Shown here in pieces: positions 10,308-18,948 of a stretch of DNA of 64,000 nt. Each line of letters starts with the position of its first letter. Position 1 is the stretch's first letter. Both the position numbers and the translations under genes were made by a program. The stretch lies in assembly GCF_900091625.1 (NCBI RefSeq), contig NZ_FMIC01000002.1:1488001-1552000 (forward strand), written 5' to 3'. The notes beneath the pieces were generated by a model, which saw only the letters and a program-made list of their open reading frames with translations, made no database searches and had not been told where the DNA came from. This DNA is from Micromonospora peucetia. GTDB taxonomy: Bacteria; Actinomycetota; Actinomycetes; Mycobacteriales; Micromonosporaceae.

Positions 10308-11899
10308 GACTTCCTCGTCCAGGTGTGGATGTTCCACCACAGGCTGTTGGCCACGTCGTGCTCGTGCGGCTCCACCCGCGGCGTCACCCCGGCGACGGCG
10401 TCCTTCACCACATAGGTGTGCTGGAGATAGTTGAGGAACACCCACGGCATGTCGGTGGCGAGCTGCTTCTGGAACGTGGCGTACGCGGCCTTGCGGGTGG
10501 CCGGGTCGGCGTTGGCGCGGCCATCCTGCAACGCCTTGTCCGCCACCTCGGACCGGTAGGAGCCGGGGTTGAAGAAGCCCTGGCCGGCGAAGGCGGAGCC
10601 GAACAGCTTGTAGGTGACGAAGTCCGGGTCGTACGGGGTGCCGTAGCCCATCATCAGCGCGTCGCTCTTCATCCGGGGGGTGATCGCGTCCCAGGTCAGT
10701 CCCTCGGGGGTGATCTTGATGCCGACCTTCTTGGCGTCGGCGGTCACCGCGAGGGCGAACTCCTTGCGCAGGCTGTCGGTGGCCGGGTACATGAGCGCGA
10801 AAGCGGCCTGCCGACCGTCCCGGACCCGGATCCCGTCCGGGCCCGGCTTCCAGCCGGCGGCGTCGAGAGCGGCGGTCGCCGCGGCCGGGTCGGCGGTGGG
10901 CTTGCCGACGATCGACGGATCGGCGTACTCCGAGCTGGGCGGGATCGGCCCGAACGCCGGCTCGCCCGCGCCGCCGAGCAGGCCGGTGACCATCGCCGCG
11001 CGGTCCACCGCCGCGTTCAGCGCCCGACGCACCGCGAGGTCGGCGGTGACCGGGTTGCCCATCGGCAGCATCACGCCCCGGTAGTCGGCGGTGGGCACCC
11101 GCTGGACCCGGTAGCCGGCCTGCCCGTCGAACCCGGTGGCCAGTTTCGGGGCCAGCTCCGCCGCGTCGAACTCTCCCGCCCGCATCCGCTGCGCGCGCAC
11201 GTTGTCGTCGGCGACGAACGCGACCACCACGCCGCTGTTGGCGGGCCGGCCGCCCCAGTACTTCTCGTTGGCCGCGAGCACCAGCCGGTCGCCCGGGGTC
11301 CACGACGTCACCCGGTACGGGCCGGTGCCCACCGGCTTGCGGTTGAACTCGGCCTTGTTGATGTCCTGCCCGGTCAGTGCCTTCGCCGGCACGATCCCCA
11401 ACGCCAGCCGCTGCGCGAAGGGCGCGTAGGCGTACTTCAGGCTGAACACCACGGTCGACGGGTCGGGCGCGGTGACCGAGGCGAGCATGTCCAGGTCGGA
11501 GCGGAGGGTGGAGTCGACCTTCGGGTCCAGCACCGACTGGTAGGTGAAGACCACGTCCTGGGCGGTGAACGGGCTTCCGTCGTGGAACAGCACGCCGTCG
11601 CGCAGCTTCGCGGTGACCGTCCTGCCGTCCGTCGACACGGTCGGCAGCTCCCGGGCCAGCGCCGGCACGAGCTGGTTACGGGCGTCGCGGGCGACCAGCC
11701 CGTCGAAGATCAGGGAGCCGCCGTCGACCCCGTAGTTGAGCACCGGGTTCAACGCGTCCGGCTCGCCCCCCGTCGCCACCACGAGGGTGCCGGCACCGCC
11801 GCCCCCCGTCGCCGTGGTCGTCGGGGACGAGCAGCCGGCGAGGGCGAGGACACCGGCGACGGCCATCGCCGCCACGCGCTTGGACACAGGCGTACCCAT
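10304..11899 (-). CDS. nikA: Extracellular solute-binding lipoprotein, NikA/peptide type (SBP family 5)
   Basis: Substrate-binding lipoprotein of 531 aa. The signal peptide ends in a lipobox (LALAGC, about residues 18-23), followed by a Thr/Gly linker and an SBP_bac_5 domain with typical motifs GVLFHDGSPFTAQDVVFT, KPVGTGPYRV and the C-terminal HTYVVKDAVAGV. Family 5 proteins bind peptides, nickel chelates or other small ligands, and sequence alone does not decide. A Nur-like palindrome about 170 bases upstream favours nickel. ATG at 11899 follows GGGAG by six bases; a GTG three bases earlier is equally possible. First gene of a five-gene translationally coupled operon. Confidence 0.8.
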   Translation of the reverse strand: MGTPVSKRVAAMAVAGVLALAGCSSPTTTATGGGGAGTLVVATGGEPDALNPVLNYGVDGGSLIFDGLVARDARNQLVPALARELPTVSTDGRTVTAKLRDGVLFHDGSPFTAQDVVFTYQSVLDPKVDSTLRSDLDMLASVTAPDPSTVVFSLKYAYAPFAQRLALGIVPAKALTGQDINKAEFNRKPVGTGPYRVTSWTPGDRLVLAANEKYWGGRPANSGVVVAFVADDNVRAQRMRAGEFDAAELAPKLATGFDGQAGYRVQRVPTADYRGVMLPMGNPVTADLAVRRALNAAVDRAAMVTGLLGGAGEPAFGPIPPSSEYADPSIVGKPTADPAAATAALDAAGWKPGPDGIRVRDGRQAAFALMYPATDSLRKEFALAVTADAKKVGIKITPEGLTWDAITPRMKSDALMMGYGTPYDPDFVTYKLFGSAFAGQGFFNPGSYRSEVADKALQDGRANADPATRKAAYATFQKQLATDMPWVFLNYLQHTYVVKDAVAGVTPRVEPHEHDVANSLWWNIHTWTRKS

Positions 11900-12067
11900 C
11901 ACATGCTCCCGGGTCGGTTCATCGCACGACCGGCGGGCGCACGCCGGGTCGGCGTCCTGCGGTGGACCGGCCGTGCCGCTGTGGTTCGCGGTCACGAGCG
12001 GGGCGGACATCCTGGAGATGGTCTGGTACTCGCCACGACACCGCCCACTAACGCCAGCATTACGCAG

Positions 12068-12084
12068 TTGCCAGTTACATGCAA
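12068..12084 (-). promoter_or_regulatory. Nur-like nickel-regulator box upstream of nikA
   Basis: The 17-base inverted repeat TTGC-N9-GCAA (TTGCAT GTAAC TGGCAA read toward nikA) matches, as I recall it, the Streptomyces Nur box tTGCaa-N5-ttGCAA. On the minus strand its left half could double as a -35 (TTGCAT), with TAATGC 16 bases further as a weak -10, so a bound repressor would block transcription. It sits in the 356-base stretch between nikA and the terminator at 12256; nothing else was recognised there. Match is seen; regulation by Nur is inference. Confidence 0.5.
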
Positions 12085-12255
12085 CAAGCGCCACGTCACA
12101 ACAGGTCGCAACCGGCCGTCCGGCGCCCCCGCCTCGCCCAGCATGATCCGCTCGCTGGTCCGTCCCTTGATCATGCGCGAGACACCCTGCGCGAGACGGT
12201 ACGGGCAGGCATGCCGGCGCCACCACACGCCGTGTAGCGCCTGTCGACTACGTCA

Positions 12256-12286
12256 CGAACGCCCGGTGCGGCTCATCGGGCGTTCG
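12256..12286 (-). terminator. Hairpin terminator after the SRPBCC gene
   Basis: A perfect 10-bp stem (CGAACGCCCG / CGGGCGTTCG) with an 11-base loop lies 11 bases past the stop of the SRPBCC gene. There is no strong T-tract, as is usual in high-GC actinobacteria. Confidence 0.6.
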
Positions 12287-12296
12287 GGTCGACGGA

Positions 12297-13055
12297 TCAG
12301 CCGACGGGCAGGGCGGCCAGCCAGTCCTGCCAGGCCCGCTCGGCCCGGGCCGGATCCTGCCCGGCGGCGAAGACGTGGTGGCCGAGGACCAGGGCGTCGC
12401 CCCGCTCGGCACCGGAGTAGAGGAACCGGTGGAGCGCGTCGGCGGTACGCACGCCGACGTAGGTCGGGAGGCCGGCGAGGTCGACGACACCCTCGATCGG
12501 TGGCAGTCCCTCGACGGTGAACCGGACCCGGTCCCCCTCGGCGATCGGTCCACGCAAGCCGAAGGCACCGGCCACAGCCGCCCACACCCGGTCCGGGCCA
12601 CCGGCATCCGGTCGGAATGCCGAGATCGGCACCGCGGTCCGGCCGGGGAAGTGGGCGAGGTAGGCGGCCAGCGTCCCGAGGTACATGTCCCAGCCGACCG
12701 CCATCGCCTCGTACTCGGTCTCCCAGTTGTCGCCGAGGACACCACTCTGGACGAGCCGCAGGGTCGTGCTGCCCCGCTCGCGGCCCTCGATGAGATATTC
12801 CATGGCCATGAAGGTGCCGTCCGGGGCTGGCTCGGTGCGGTCGGCGAACCGCTTGCCGGGCTCCCAGCCGGTGATCGTCGCCTCCTCGACGTGGCCGGCC
12901 ATCGTCAGGCGGGTCCGGCCGCCCTCGCCCGGCTCGACCTCGGTGCGGCCCATGAACCAGGAGTCGATGCCCGGGCCGGTGGCGATCGCCTCCCACACCT
13001 GCTCCGGCGTGGCGGCCAGCTCGACGTCCTTGCGCAGCTCGAAGTGGTGTCCCAT
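12297..13055 (-). CDS. SRPBCC (AHSA1-like) domain protein
   Basis: A soluble protein of 252 aa. Residues 1 to about 145 form an SRPBCC/START-like lipid or hydrophobic-ligand binding domain of the AHSA1 type, with the typical opening ELAATPEQVWEAIATGPGIDSWFMG. The C-terminal 100 residues look like a degenerate second copy. It directly follows, one base apart, an ArsR-like regulator gene, an arrangement very common for AHSA1 proteins, and the two are surely co-transcribed. The ligand cannot be told from sequence. The ATG at 13055 is preceded by GAGGAG. Confidence 0.82.
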   Translation of the reverse strand: MGHHFELRKDVELAATPEQVWEAIATGPGIDSWFMGRTEVEPGEGGRTRLTMAGHVEEATITGWEPGKRFADRTEPAPDGTFMAMEYLIEGRERGSTTLRLVQSGVLGDNWETEYEAMAVGWDMYLGTLAAYLAHFPGRTAVPISAFRPDAGGPDRVWAAVAGAFGLRGPIAEGDRVRFTVEGLPPIEGVVDLAGLPTYVGVRTADALHRFLYSGAERGDALVLGHHVFAAGQDPARAERAWQDWLAALPVG

Positions 13056-13056
13056 G

Positions 13057-13665
13057 TCAGTGCTCCTCGTTCGGGGTGCTGTCGTCGGGGTCGGCGCTGG
13101 GGTGCAGGGCGACCACCACCCGGTGCTCGCGCCCGCCGGGGGCGTTCTCGTCGTGATACCTGCCGACCAGGGCGGTGACGGTGGCCGCCAACTCCTCGGC
13201 GAAGGCCGCCCGGTCACGCGCCGAGGCGAACCGGACGGTGCCGTCGACGGCGAACGTCGCCACCCGCTGCTTCGCCCGCTCCGAGCCGGTGATGAGCGCG
13301 CCGACGTCCTGCACGAGCCGGGCGGCCAGCGCCAGCAGCCAGCGCGCCGAGAGCCGGTCCGGCGACCGGGACGGATCGGGTCGCACGGCGGCGAGGGCCA
13401 GGGGCGAGATCACGTACGACGCCGCGGTGGCCCGCATGACCCGCTCGGTGACGTTGCCCTTCCGTCGCTCCTCCACCAACTCGACCAGGCCGTGCTGCTC
13501 CAGCGCCCGGAGGTGGTAGTTGACCTTCTGCCGGGGCAGCCCGACGCGGGCGGCGAGCATCGTCGCCGAGGCCGGCTCGGCGAGCGCGGCCAGCAGCCGC
13601 GCCCGCATCGGATCCAGCGACACCTCGGCCGCCGCTGGATCCTCGATCACTGCGATCTCGAACAT
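13057..13665 (-). CDS. ArsR-like winged-helix regulator
   Basis: DNA-binding regulator of 202 aa. The winged helix-turn-helix occupies roughly residues 15-90, with DPMRARLLAALAEPASATMLAARVGLPRQKVNYHLRALE covering the recognition helix and wing. The C-terminal 100 residues carry an all-helical region with a basic segment, longer than a minimal ArsR. No metal-binding Cys pair is visible, so it is likely a non-metal sensor paired with the SRPBCC protein. A GTG six bases upstream of the chosen ATG is an alternative start. A short palindrome lies 18 bases before the start. Confidence 0.8.
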   Translation of the reverse strand: MFEIAVIEDPAAAEVSLDPMRARLLAALAEPASATMLAARVGLPRQKVNYHLRALEQHGLVELVEERRKGNVTERVMRATAASYVISPLALAAVRPDPSRSPDRLSARWLLALAARLVQDVGALITGSERAKQRVATFAVDGTVRFASARDRAAFAEELAATVTALVGRYHDENAPGGREHRVVVALHPSADPDDSTPNEEH

Positions 13666-13682
13666 GACCACAGCGTCCCACC

Positions 13683-13698
13683 GACAGATTTTTCTGTC
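13683..13698 (-). promoter_or_regulatory. Palindromic operator/promoter candidate for the ArsR-SRPBCC pair
   Basis: GACAG-N6-CTGTC, an inverted repeat whose left arm on the minus strand overlaps the only good -35-like hexamer (TTGACA) in the short A+T-richer upstream region. Its position just ahead of the regulator gene fits autoregulation. No convincing -10 was found. Confidence 0.4.
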
Positions 13699-13773
13699 AA
13701 GACAACCCGATTAGTCGGCGTGCCTGCTGGTCGGCCTCGGCGTCTTCGCACAGCATCCTGGCGCTGAGGCCCC

Positions 13774-15885
13774 TCACCCCTCCGGCCTCAGGCGTACCCG
13801 GCGCAGCAGTTGGGCGTTGAGCGCCACCACGATCGTCGAGGCCGACATGAGGACCGCACCGACCGCCGGGCTGAGCGACACACCGGCCCAGGCCAGCACG
13901 CCCGCGGCCAGCGGAAGGGCCACCACGTTGTAGCCGGCGGCCCAGGCCAGGTTCTGGATCATCTTGCGGTACGAGGCCCTGGACAGCCGGATCACGCCGG
14001 TGACACCGCGCGGGTCGGACGAGGCGAGCACCACCCCGGCCGACTCGATCGCCACGTCGGTGCCGGCGCCGATGGCGATGCCCACGTCGGCGCGGGCCAG
14101 GGCGGGGGCGTCGTTCACCCCGTCGCCGACCATCGCCACCCGCAGCCCACGCCGTTGCAGGTCGGCCACGGCGTCGTCCTTGTCGGCGGGCAGCACCTCG
14201 GCGAAGACCTCGTCGACGCCGGGGCGGAAGCCGAGGTCGGCGGCGACCGCCTCGGCGACCGGCCGAGCGTCCCCGGTGATCATCACGATCTTGCCGATGC
14301 CCTGCTGTCGCAGCTCGGCGATCGCTTCCCGGGCCTCGGGGCGGACCTGGTCCTCCAACGCGAGGGCGCCGAGCACGGTGGCCGTGTCGCCGTCGAGGCG
14401 CAGCAGGTGCAGCACCGCCGCACCCCGCCGCGACCAGTCGTCCTGCCGGTCGGCCAGGTCGCCCGGCACCTCGGCCTTCAGCTCGCGGAGCAGGGCGGGA
14501 CCCCCGACCGCGTACGCCGTGCCGTCGACCTCGGCGCGGACGCCGCGCCCGGTCAGCGAGCGGAACCCCGTCGCCCGTCGGGCCGGGCCGCGCTCGGCCC
14601 CGGCGGCCACGATGGCCCGGGCGAGTGGATGCTCGCTGTCCGCCTCCACCGCCGCTGCCAGGACGAGCACGTCGTCCTCGCTGCCTCCCCCGGTGGCGAC
14701 CACCCCCGACACCACGTGCTCACCCCGGGTCAGGGTGCCGGTCTTGTCGAACAGCACCGCGTCGACCGTGCGCATCCGCTCCAGCGCCAGCCGGTCCTTG
14801 ACCAGGATCCCGCCCCTGGCCGCCACGGCGGTCGACAGCGCGATCACCAACGGGATGGCCAGGCCCAACGCGTGCGGGCAAGCGATCACCAGCACGGTGA
14901 CGGTACGCACCACGGCCTCGCCCGGGTCGCCGAGCACGGCCCAGGTCACCAGGGTCGCCAGGGCCACCGCGGTCGCGATGTAGAACAGCCAGGCGGCGAA
15001 CCGGTCGGCGAGCACCTGCGCGCGACCGCTGGACTGCTGCGCCTGGGCCACCAGGCGCTGGATGCCGGCCAGCGCGGTGTCCTCACCGACCGCCTCGACC
15101 CGCACCCGGATCGCCGCGTCGGTGGCCACCGTGCCGGCGACCACCCGGTCGCCGACGCCACGGGAGACCGGCCGCGACTCGCCGGTGACCATGGATTCGT
15201 CCAGCTCGGCGTCGCCCTCGGTGATCCTGCCGTCGGCCGGCACCCGGGCGCCGGGCCGGACCAGCACCAGGTCGTCGACCCGCAGGTCCGCCACGGACAC
15301 CCGCTCGACCCCGCCGTCGGCGGTCACCCGTTCGGCGTCGTCGGGCAGCAGCGCCGCCAGGGCGGACAGGGCGCCCTGCGCCTGGCCGATGGCCTTCATC
15401 TCCTGCCAGTGCCCGAGCAGCATGATCGTGACCAGGGCCGCGAGCTCCCACCAGAAGTCCAGGTCGAAGGCGCCGAGCGCGGTGGCCGCCGAGGCGACGT
15501 AGGCCACCGTGATGGCCATCGCGATCAGCAGCATCATGCCGGGCGCCCGGTCGCGCACCTCCCGTACCGCGCCGACCAGGAACGGCCAGCCGCCGTAGAG
15601 AAAGACGACCGTGCCGAGCACCGGACCGACCCAGGCCATGCCCGGGAACTCCAGCCGGTAGCCGAACCAGTCCATCACCATCTCGCTGGTCAGGATGATC
15701 GGCACGGACAGGGCAAGGCTCAGCCAGAACTTCCGGCGGAACATCTCCGGGTCGTGCCCGGCGTGCTTGTCGTGGCCGCCGCCGTGGCCGCCGCCGTGGG
15801 CGTGCTCTGCGGCGGGCGGCGACTCACCCGGGGCCGACTCGTGCGGCCGGTGGTCGACGTGCTCGTGGTGTGGATCGTGGGACAT
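13774..15885 (-). CDS. copB: CopB-type heavy-metal P-type ATPase (CPH class)
   Basis: Copper-exporting P1B ATPase of 703 aa in the inner membrane. The N-terminal 45 residues are very His-rich with no CxxC metal-binding domain. The transmembrane metal-binding motif is CPH (residues 336-338) rather than CPC, and the catalytic motifs TGES (235-238), DKTGT (Asp380) and GDGVNDAPAL are intact. CPH plus a His-rich tail marks the CopB subgroup (P1B-3), thought to move Cu(II) or Cu(I)/Ag(I) out of the cell. ATG at 15885 sits behind a strong GAGGAGG site; an upstream in-frame start would overlap the operator. A CsoR-type box lies 24 bases upstream of the start. Confidence 0.9.
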   Translation of the reverse strand: MSHDPHHEHVDHRPHESAPGESPPAAEHAHGGGHGGGHDKHAGHDPEMFRRKFWLSLALSVPIILTSEMVMDWFGYRLEFPGMAWVGPVLGTVVFLYGGWPFLVGAVREVRDRAPGMMLLIAMAITVAYVASAATALGAFDLDFWWELAALVTIMLLGHWQEMKAIGQAQGALSALAALLPDDAERVTADGGVERVSVADLRVDDLVLVRPGARVPADGRITEGDAELDESMVTGESRPVSRGVGDRVVAGTVATDAAIRVRVEAVGEDTALAGIQRLVAQAQQSSGRAQVLADRFAAWLFYIATAVALATLVTWAVLGDPGEAVVRTVTVLVIACPHALGLAIPLVIALSTAVAARGGILVKDRLALERMRTVDAVLFDKTGTLTRGEHVVSGVVATGGGSEDDVLVLAAAVEADSEHPLARAIVAAGAERGPARRATGFRSLTGRGVRAEVDGTAYAVGGPALLRELKAEVPGDLADRQDDWSRRGAAVLHLLRLDGDTATVLGALALEDQVRPEAREAIAELRQQGIGKIVMITGDARPVAEAVAADLGFRPGVDEVFAEVLPADKDDAVADLQRRGLRVAMVGDGVNDAPALARADVGIAIGAGTDVAIESAGVVLASSDPRGVTGVIRLSRASYRKMIQNLAWAAGYNVVALPLAAGVLAWAGVSLSPAVGAVLMSASTIVVALNAQLLRRVRLRPEG

Positions 15886-15908
15886 GTCCGCCTCCTCTCG
15901 ACCACCAT

Positions 15909-15925
15909 ATACCCCCTCGGGGTAT
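15909..15925 (-). promoter_or_regulatory. CsoR-type operator upstream of copB
   Basis: The perfect 17-base palindrome ATACCCC-CTC-GGGGTAT lies between the copB start and upstream DNA. It has the same core (TACCCC...GGGGTA) as the boxes beside csoR at 27,200-27,300. CsoR of actinobacteria represses through such G/C-tract palindromes and releases them on Cu(I) binding, so copB is probably in the CsoR regulon. Confidence 0.8.
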
Positions 15926-16078
15926 CGGCAAGCAGTGGTTGCGAAACAGCGGCGATCGACGTGACGCCGGCCGCGTCCGGTGGCGTCGATCGGGTGGGTC
16001 ACCGCGTCCGGGGCCCACCAGTCGGCCGGTTCCGGGGGTGGCGGCGGGTCGGTTGCCGCGCTGGTCGATCATCGGCCC

Positions 16079-16351
16079 ATGTTCAGACGCCTCCGCGAGA
16101 CCGCTCGCGAGAACCGCCGACAGCAGGACCTCCGGGCGAAGTCGAAGAACCCCGACGGCTGCTGCGACTGCTGCGACCTGGGCCTGTTCTCCACCCTGCT
16201 GATGGTCGGCTCGGCGACGGCCGCGGCCACCCACGCGCCGGTGCTGGACCGTGGGAGGCCGGATGGCCGCCGAGCGGGTGCGTCGCTGCCGTCCCGGGGT
16301 GGCCCGTGGCACCCACGATCCGGTGCGCTGACTCGCCCACCAAGGGCGTGA
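16079..16351 (+). CDS. Small Cys-rich hypothetical protein
   Basis: A possible 90-aa protein not recognised as a named family. It has a very basic helical N-terminus (about residues 1-22), then a compact Cys-rich core (GCCDCCDLGLFSTLLM, about 27-42) leading into a short hydrophobic segment that could be a membrane helix, and a Pro/Arg-rich tail that looks non-conserved. The CxxC-like cluster beside a membrane segment suggests a metal- or iron-sulfur-related membrane peptide, but this is only suggestive. No clear ribosome site precedes ATG 16079. It lies between the copB operator and a HATPase gene. Confidence 0.4.
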   Translation: MFRRLRETARENRRQQDLRAKSKNPDGCCDCCDLGLFSTLLMVGSATAAATHAPVLDRGRPDGRRAGASLPSRGGPWHPRSGALTRPPRA

Positions 16352-16380
16352 GCCGGCGGGAGATCGGGTACGACAAGGCC

Positions 16381-16818
16381 ATGGGCAAGCTGAGCAGTTC
16401 CCCATTCCCGCCGCAGGCCAGCGAGCTGCGACGGTGGACGTTGTCGGAGGCGGCGGACCTGCGGGCCCTGCGGGCGTCCCTGCACGAGGAACTGACCGGC
16501 GACGTGCTCGGTGAGGACGAGGCCCTGGAGGAGGTCCCCGAGCTCATCGCGCTGATCGCCACGGAGCTCGCCACGAACGCCCTGCGCCACGGGATCCCGC
16601 CGACCGTCGTCCGGCTGCTCGCCACCGACGACCATCTCGTCCTCGACGTCGCCGACCACGACGTGGGCTCGCTGCCAGAGCTCGTCGAGGCCCGGCCCGT
16701 CGGCGACGGCGGGCGCGGCCTGGAGTTGGCCCGCGCCCTATCCCTCGACGTCGGCTGGTACGCCACGGGCACCACCAAGAACATCTGGGCGTCCTTCCCC
16801 CGCTCCGCGCGCGTCTGA
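16381..16818 (+). CDS. HATPase_c anti-sigma-factor-like kinase
   Basis: A 145-aa single-domain GHKL ATPase like RsbW/SpoIIAB. The N box is ELATNALRHG (about residues 63-72), a G1-like DVADHD follows, and the G2-like GDGGRGLELARAL lies near 108-120. Such proteins bind and phosphorylate STAS-domain antagonists and sequester stress sigma factors. Two further genes downstream on the same strand encode a STAS-domain protein and a second HATPase, so all three may form one partner-switching module, though 132 bases separate this gene from the next. Start ATG at 16381 is the first in-frame start before the conserved region. Confidence 0.75.
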   Translation: MGKLSSSPFPPQASELRRWTLSEAADLRALRASLHEELTGDVLGEDEALEEVPELIALIATELATNALRHGIPPTVVRLLATDDHLVLDVADHDVGSLPELVEARPVGDGGRGLELARALSLDVGWYATGTTKNIWASFPRSARV

Positions 16819-16950
16819 ACAAACACGCGCACCGCCTGACCGGCCGCCGGCCGGCACGGCGCCGGAAGCCGGCCCGCCGGGTCCCGGCAGGTCGGGGGAC
16901 ATGGCCCCTGTCTCCGTCCGGCCTACACTCGTTGTCGTGAGGCAACCAGC

Positions 16951-17784
16951 GTGATCAGCAGAGAGCGGCGGGCCACGTCGCGGGGTCACGTCTGCTGGAC
17001 GTACGACGACCCGGAGGCTCTCGCCGACCAGGCGGAGCGTCACCTGGCCGCGAGCCTCGCCGCCGGCGAGCGCTTCTGGTACATCACCCCGCAGCCCTCG
17101 GACCAGGTCGCCGAGCGGCTACGCGCCCTGCCCCACTTCGCCGCCGCCGTGCGCCGCGGAGCCGCCGCCGTGGTCCCCCTGGTCGCGACCTACTCGCCCG
17201 ACCACGTCGTCGACCCGGCGACGCAGGTCGCCGCCTACGCCGCCGCCACCGACGAGGCGCTGGCCGCCGGCCACACCGGGCTGCGCGTGGTCGCGGAGGC
17301 CACCGAACTGGTCCACACCCCGGCCAAGCTGGATGTCTTCACCCGCTACGAGCACCAGATCGACCGCTACATGTGCACCCGGCCGTTCGCGGCCCTGTGC
17401 GCCTACCACCGGCCCAGACTCAGCGACCGGGCGGTCACCGAGCTGGCCTGCATGCATCCGGAGAGCAACGTCGAGGGCCTACTGTTCCGGTTGTACGCCG
17501 TGGCGCCCGGCGACGGGCACGCCGCGCTGGCCGGCGAGCTGGACATGTCGAACCACGAGCTGTTCCGCACCGCCCTGGACCGCGCCGACCTGCGGCCCAC
17601 CGACGGTGAGCTGGTGCTTTCGGCGGCCGACCTGCGCTTCCTGGACCACCGCGCCCTGACCTACCTGGCCGAGTACGCGAGTCGGCGCGGCGCAACCGCC
17701 GTGCTGCGCACTCCCCGCCCGGCCACGACCCGCCTGGTGGACCTGCTGGACCTGCCCGGGATCCGGGTGGAGGTCACGCCATGA
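16951..17784 (+). CDS. MEDS sensory domain plus STAS domain protein
   Basis: A 277-aa protein with an N-terminal MEDS domain (DcmR-type sensory, about residues 12-175; typical HVCWTYDDPEALADQ opening and AYHRPRLSDRAV end) fused to a C-terminal STAS domain (about 180-275; GELDMSNHELFRTAL, LDHRALTYLAEYA). STAS proteins are phosphorylatable antagonists of HATPase anti-sigma factors. Position 200, where the STAS phospho-Ser is expected, lies near DMSNH, giving Ser as candidate. The GTG start at 16951 follows GTGAGG; the alternative GTG upstream runs into a stop. The next gene overlaps by four bases. Confidence 0.8.
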   Translation: MISRERRATSRGHVCWTYDDPEALADQAERHLAASLAAGERFWYITPQPSDQVAERLRALPHFAAAVRRGAAAVVPLVATYSPDHVVDPATQVAAYAAATDEALAAGHTGLRVVAEATELVHTPAKLDVFTRYEHQIDRYMCTRPFAALCAYHRPRLSDRAVTELACMHPESNVEGLLFRLYAVAPGDGHAALAGELDMSNHELFRTALDRADLRPTDGELVLSAADLRFLDHRALTYLAEYASRRGATAVLRTPRPATTRLVDLLDLPGIRVEVTP

Positions 17785-18740
17785 GGACCGGCGCGGCCAC
17801 CCAGCACCACGGCTACTACCACGAGGCCATCCGCTACGCCTCCGACGAGGAGCTGCTGGCCGTCACGGTGCCGTTCCTGCTCGGCGGCGTCGAGGCGGGC
17901 GAGCCGACCTTCGTGGCCCTGGGCGAGCGCACCGGCGGGCTGGTCCGCTCGGCGCTGCCGGCCGGTTCCCCGGTCGACTTCCTCGCCGGCGGCGACGTCT
18001 ACGCCCGGCCCGCCGCCGCCATCCGGTCCTACCGTCAGCTCCTCGCCGAGCAGGTGGCCGCCGGCGCCGGGCAGATCCGGATCATCGGTGAGGTGCCCCC
18101 GACCTCGTTCGGCGCGACCTGGGACTGGTGGGCCCGCTACGAGTCGGCGATCAACCACGCGTACGACGACTTCCCGCTGTGGAGCATGTGCGCGTACGAC
18201 ACCCGGATCACGCCGACGTCGGTCATGGCCGACGTGGCCCGGACGCATCCCCGGTTCGCCACCGCCGACGGGCGGCACCTGCCCAGCCCGAACTGGACCC
18301 CACCCACGGACTACCTGCGGGAGAACCGCCCGATCGTGCCCGACCCGGTCCAGGCGCAGCCGCCGGCCGTCGAGCTGACCGACCCGACGGCGGCCGAGGC
18401 GCGCGCCGCCGTGCACAAGGCCGACCACGGGCAGGTGCCGGTCGACGACGTGGAGGATCTCGTCGTCGCGGTCAGCGAGATCGTCACCAACGCGCTGCGC
18501 CACGGCCGGCCGCCGGTCCGGCTACGCGTCTGGGCTGGCGACGACCGCATCGTGGCAGCGGTCAGCGACGGTGGCGAGGGGCCGGACGACCCGTTCTGCG
18601 GGCTGCTTCCGGCGTCCGGCGACGCCCCCGGCGGGCTCGGTGTCTGGATCACCTACCAGTCCTGCAACCACGTGACCTGGCAGCGCGAGGACGGTGGCTT
18701 CATGCTGCGGCTGACGGCCGGGAACGCGTACACCGGCTGA
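17781..18740 (+). CDS. MEDS sensory domain plus HATPase_c regulator
   Basis: A 319-aa protein combining an N-terminal MEDS domain (about residues 8-185, same family as the upstream gene) with a C-terminal GHKL ATPase (about 205-315). The ATPase has an N box SEIVTNALRHG and a G1-like AVSDGGEGPDD, with a Gly-rich GGLGVWI. It is translationally coupled (ATGA overlap) to the MEDS-STAS gene. The pair thus joins one sensor type to both halves of a partner switch: STAS antagonist and HATPase. The ligand of MEDS is not known from sequence. Confidence 0.82.
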   Translation: MRTGAATQHHGYYHEAIRYASDEELLAVTVPFLLGGVEAGEPTFVALGERTGGLVRSALPAGSPVDFLAGGDVYARPAAAIRSYRQLLAEQVAAGAGQIRIIGEVPPTSFGATWDWWARYESAINHAYDDFPLWSMCAYDTRITPTSVMADVARTHPRFATADGRHLPSPNWTPPTDYLRENRPIVPDPVQAQPPAVELTDPTAAEARAAVHKADHGQVPVDDVEDLVVAVSEIVTNALRHGRPPVRLRVWAGDDRIVAAVSDGGEGPDDPFCGLLPASGDAPGGLGVWITYQSCNHVTWQREDGGFMLRLTAGNAYTG

Positions 18741-18948
18741 CCGGACCGACCCGGACGGCCTCCCGCCCCGGCGCGGAGCCCGGCGGGCCCACGCCGGCGG
18801 AGGGCGGGACCGGCGTGCTGTGCTCCCGCTGCGCACCGGTGGCACCGGTCACGACTGGCGTACGGCTGCCCGGCCGGGAGGTACCTTCGGCGGGCGGGCG
18901 ACGATCGTTTCCCGGCGCGGGAGAAGCAGACCCCAGGAGGACGCGGCC

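Noticed and set aside
13810..16380. Very long plus-strand frame over copB
   Set aside because: Antisense shadow of copB; only its last part (from 16381) is a real HATPase gene.
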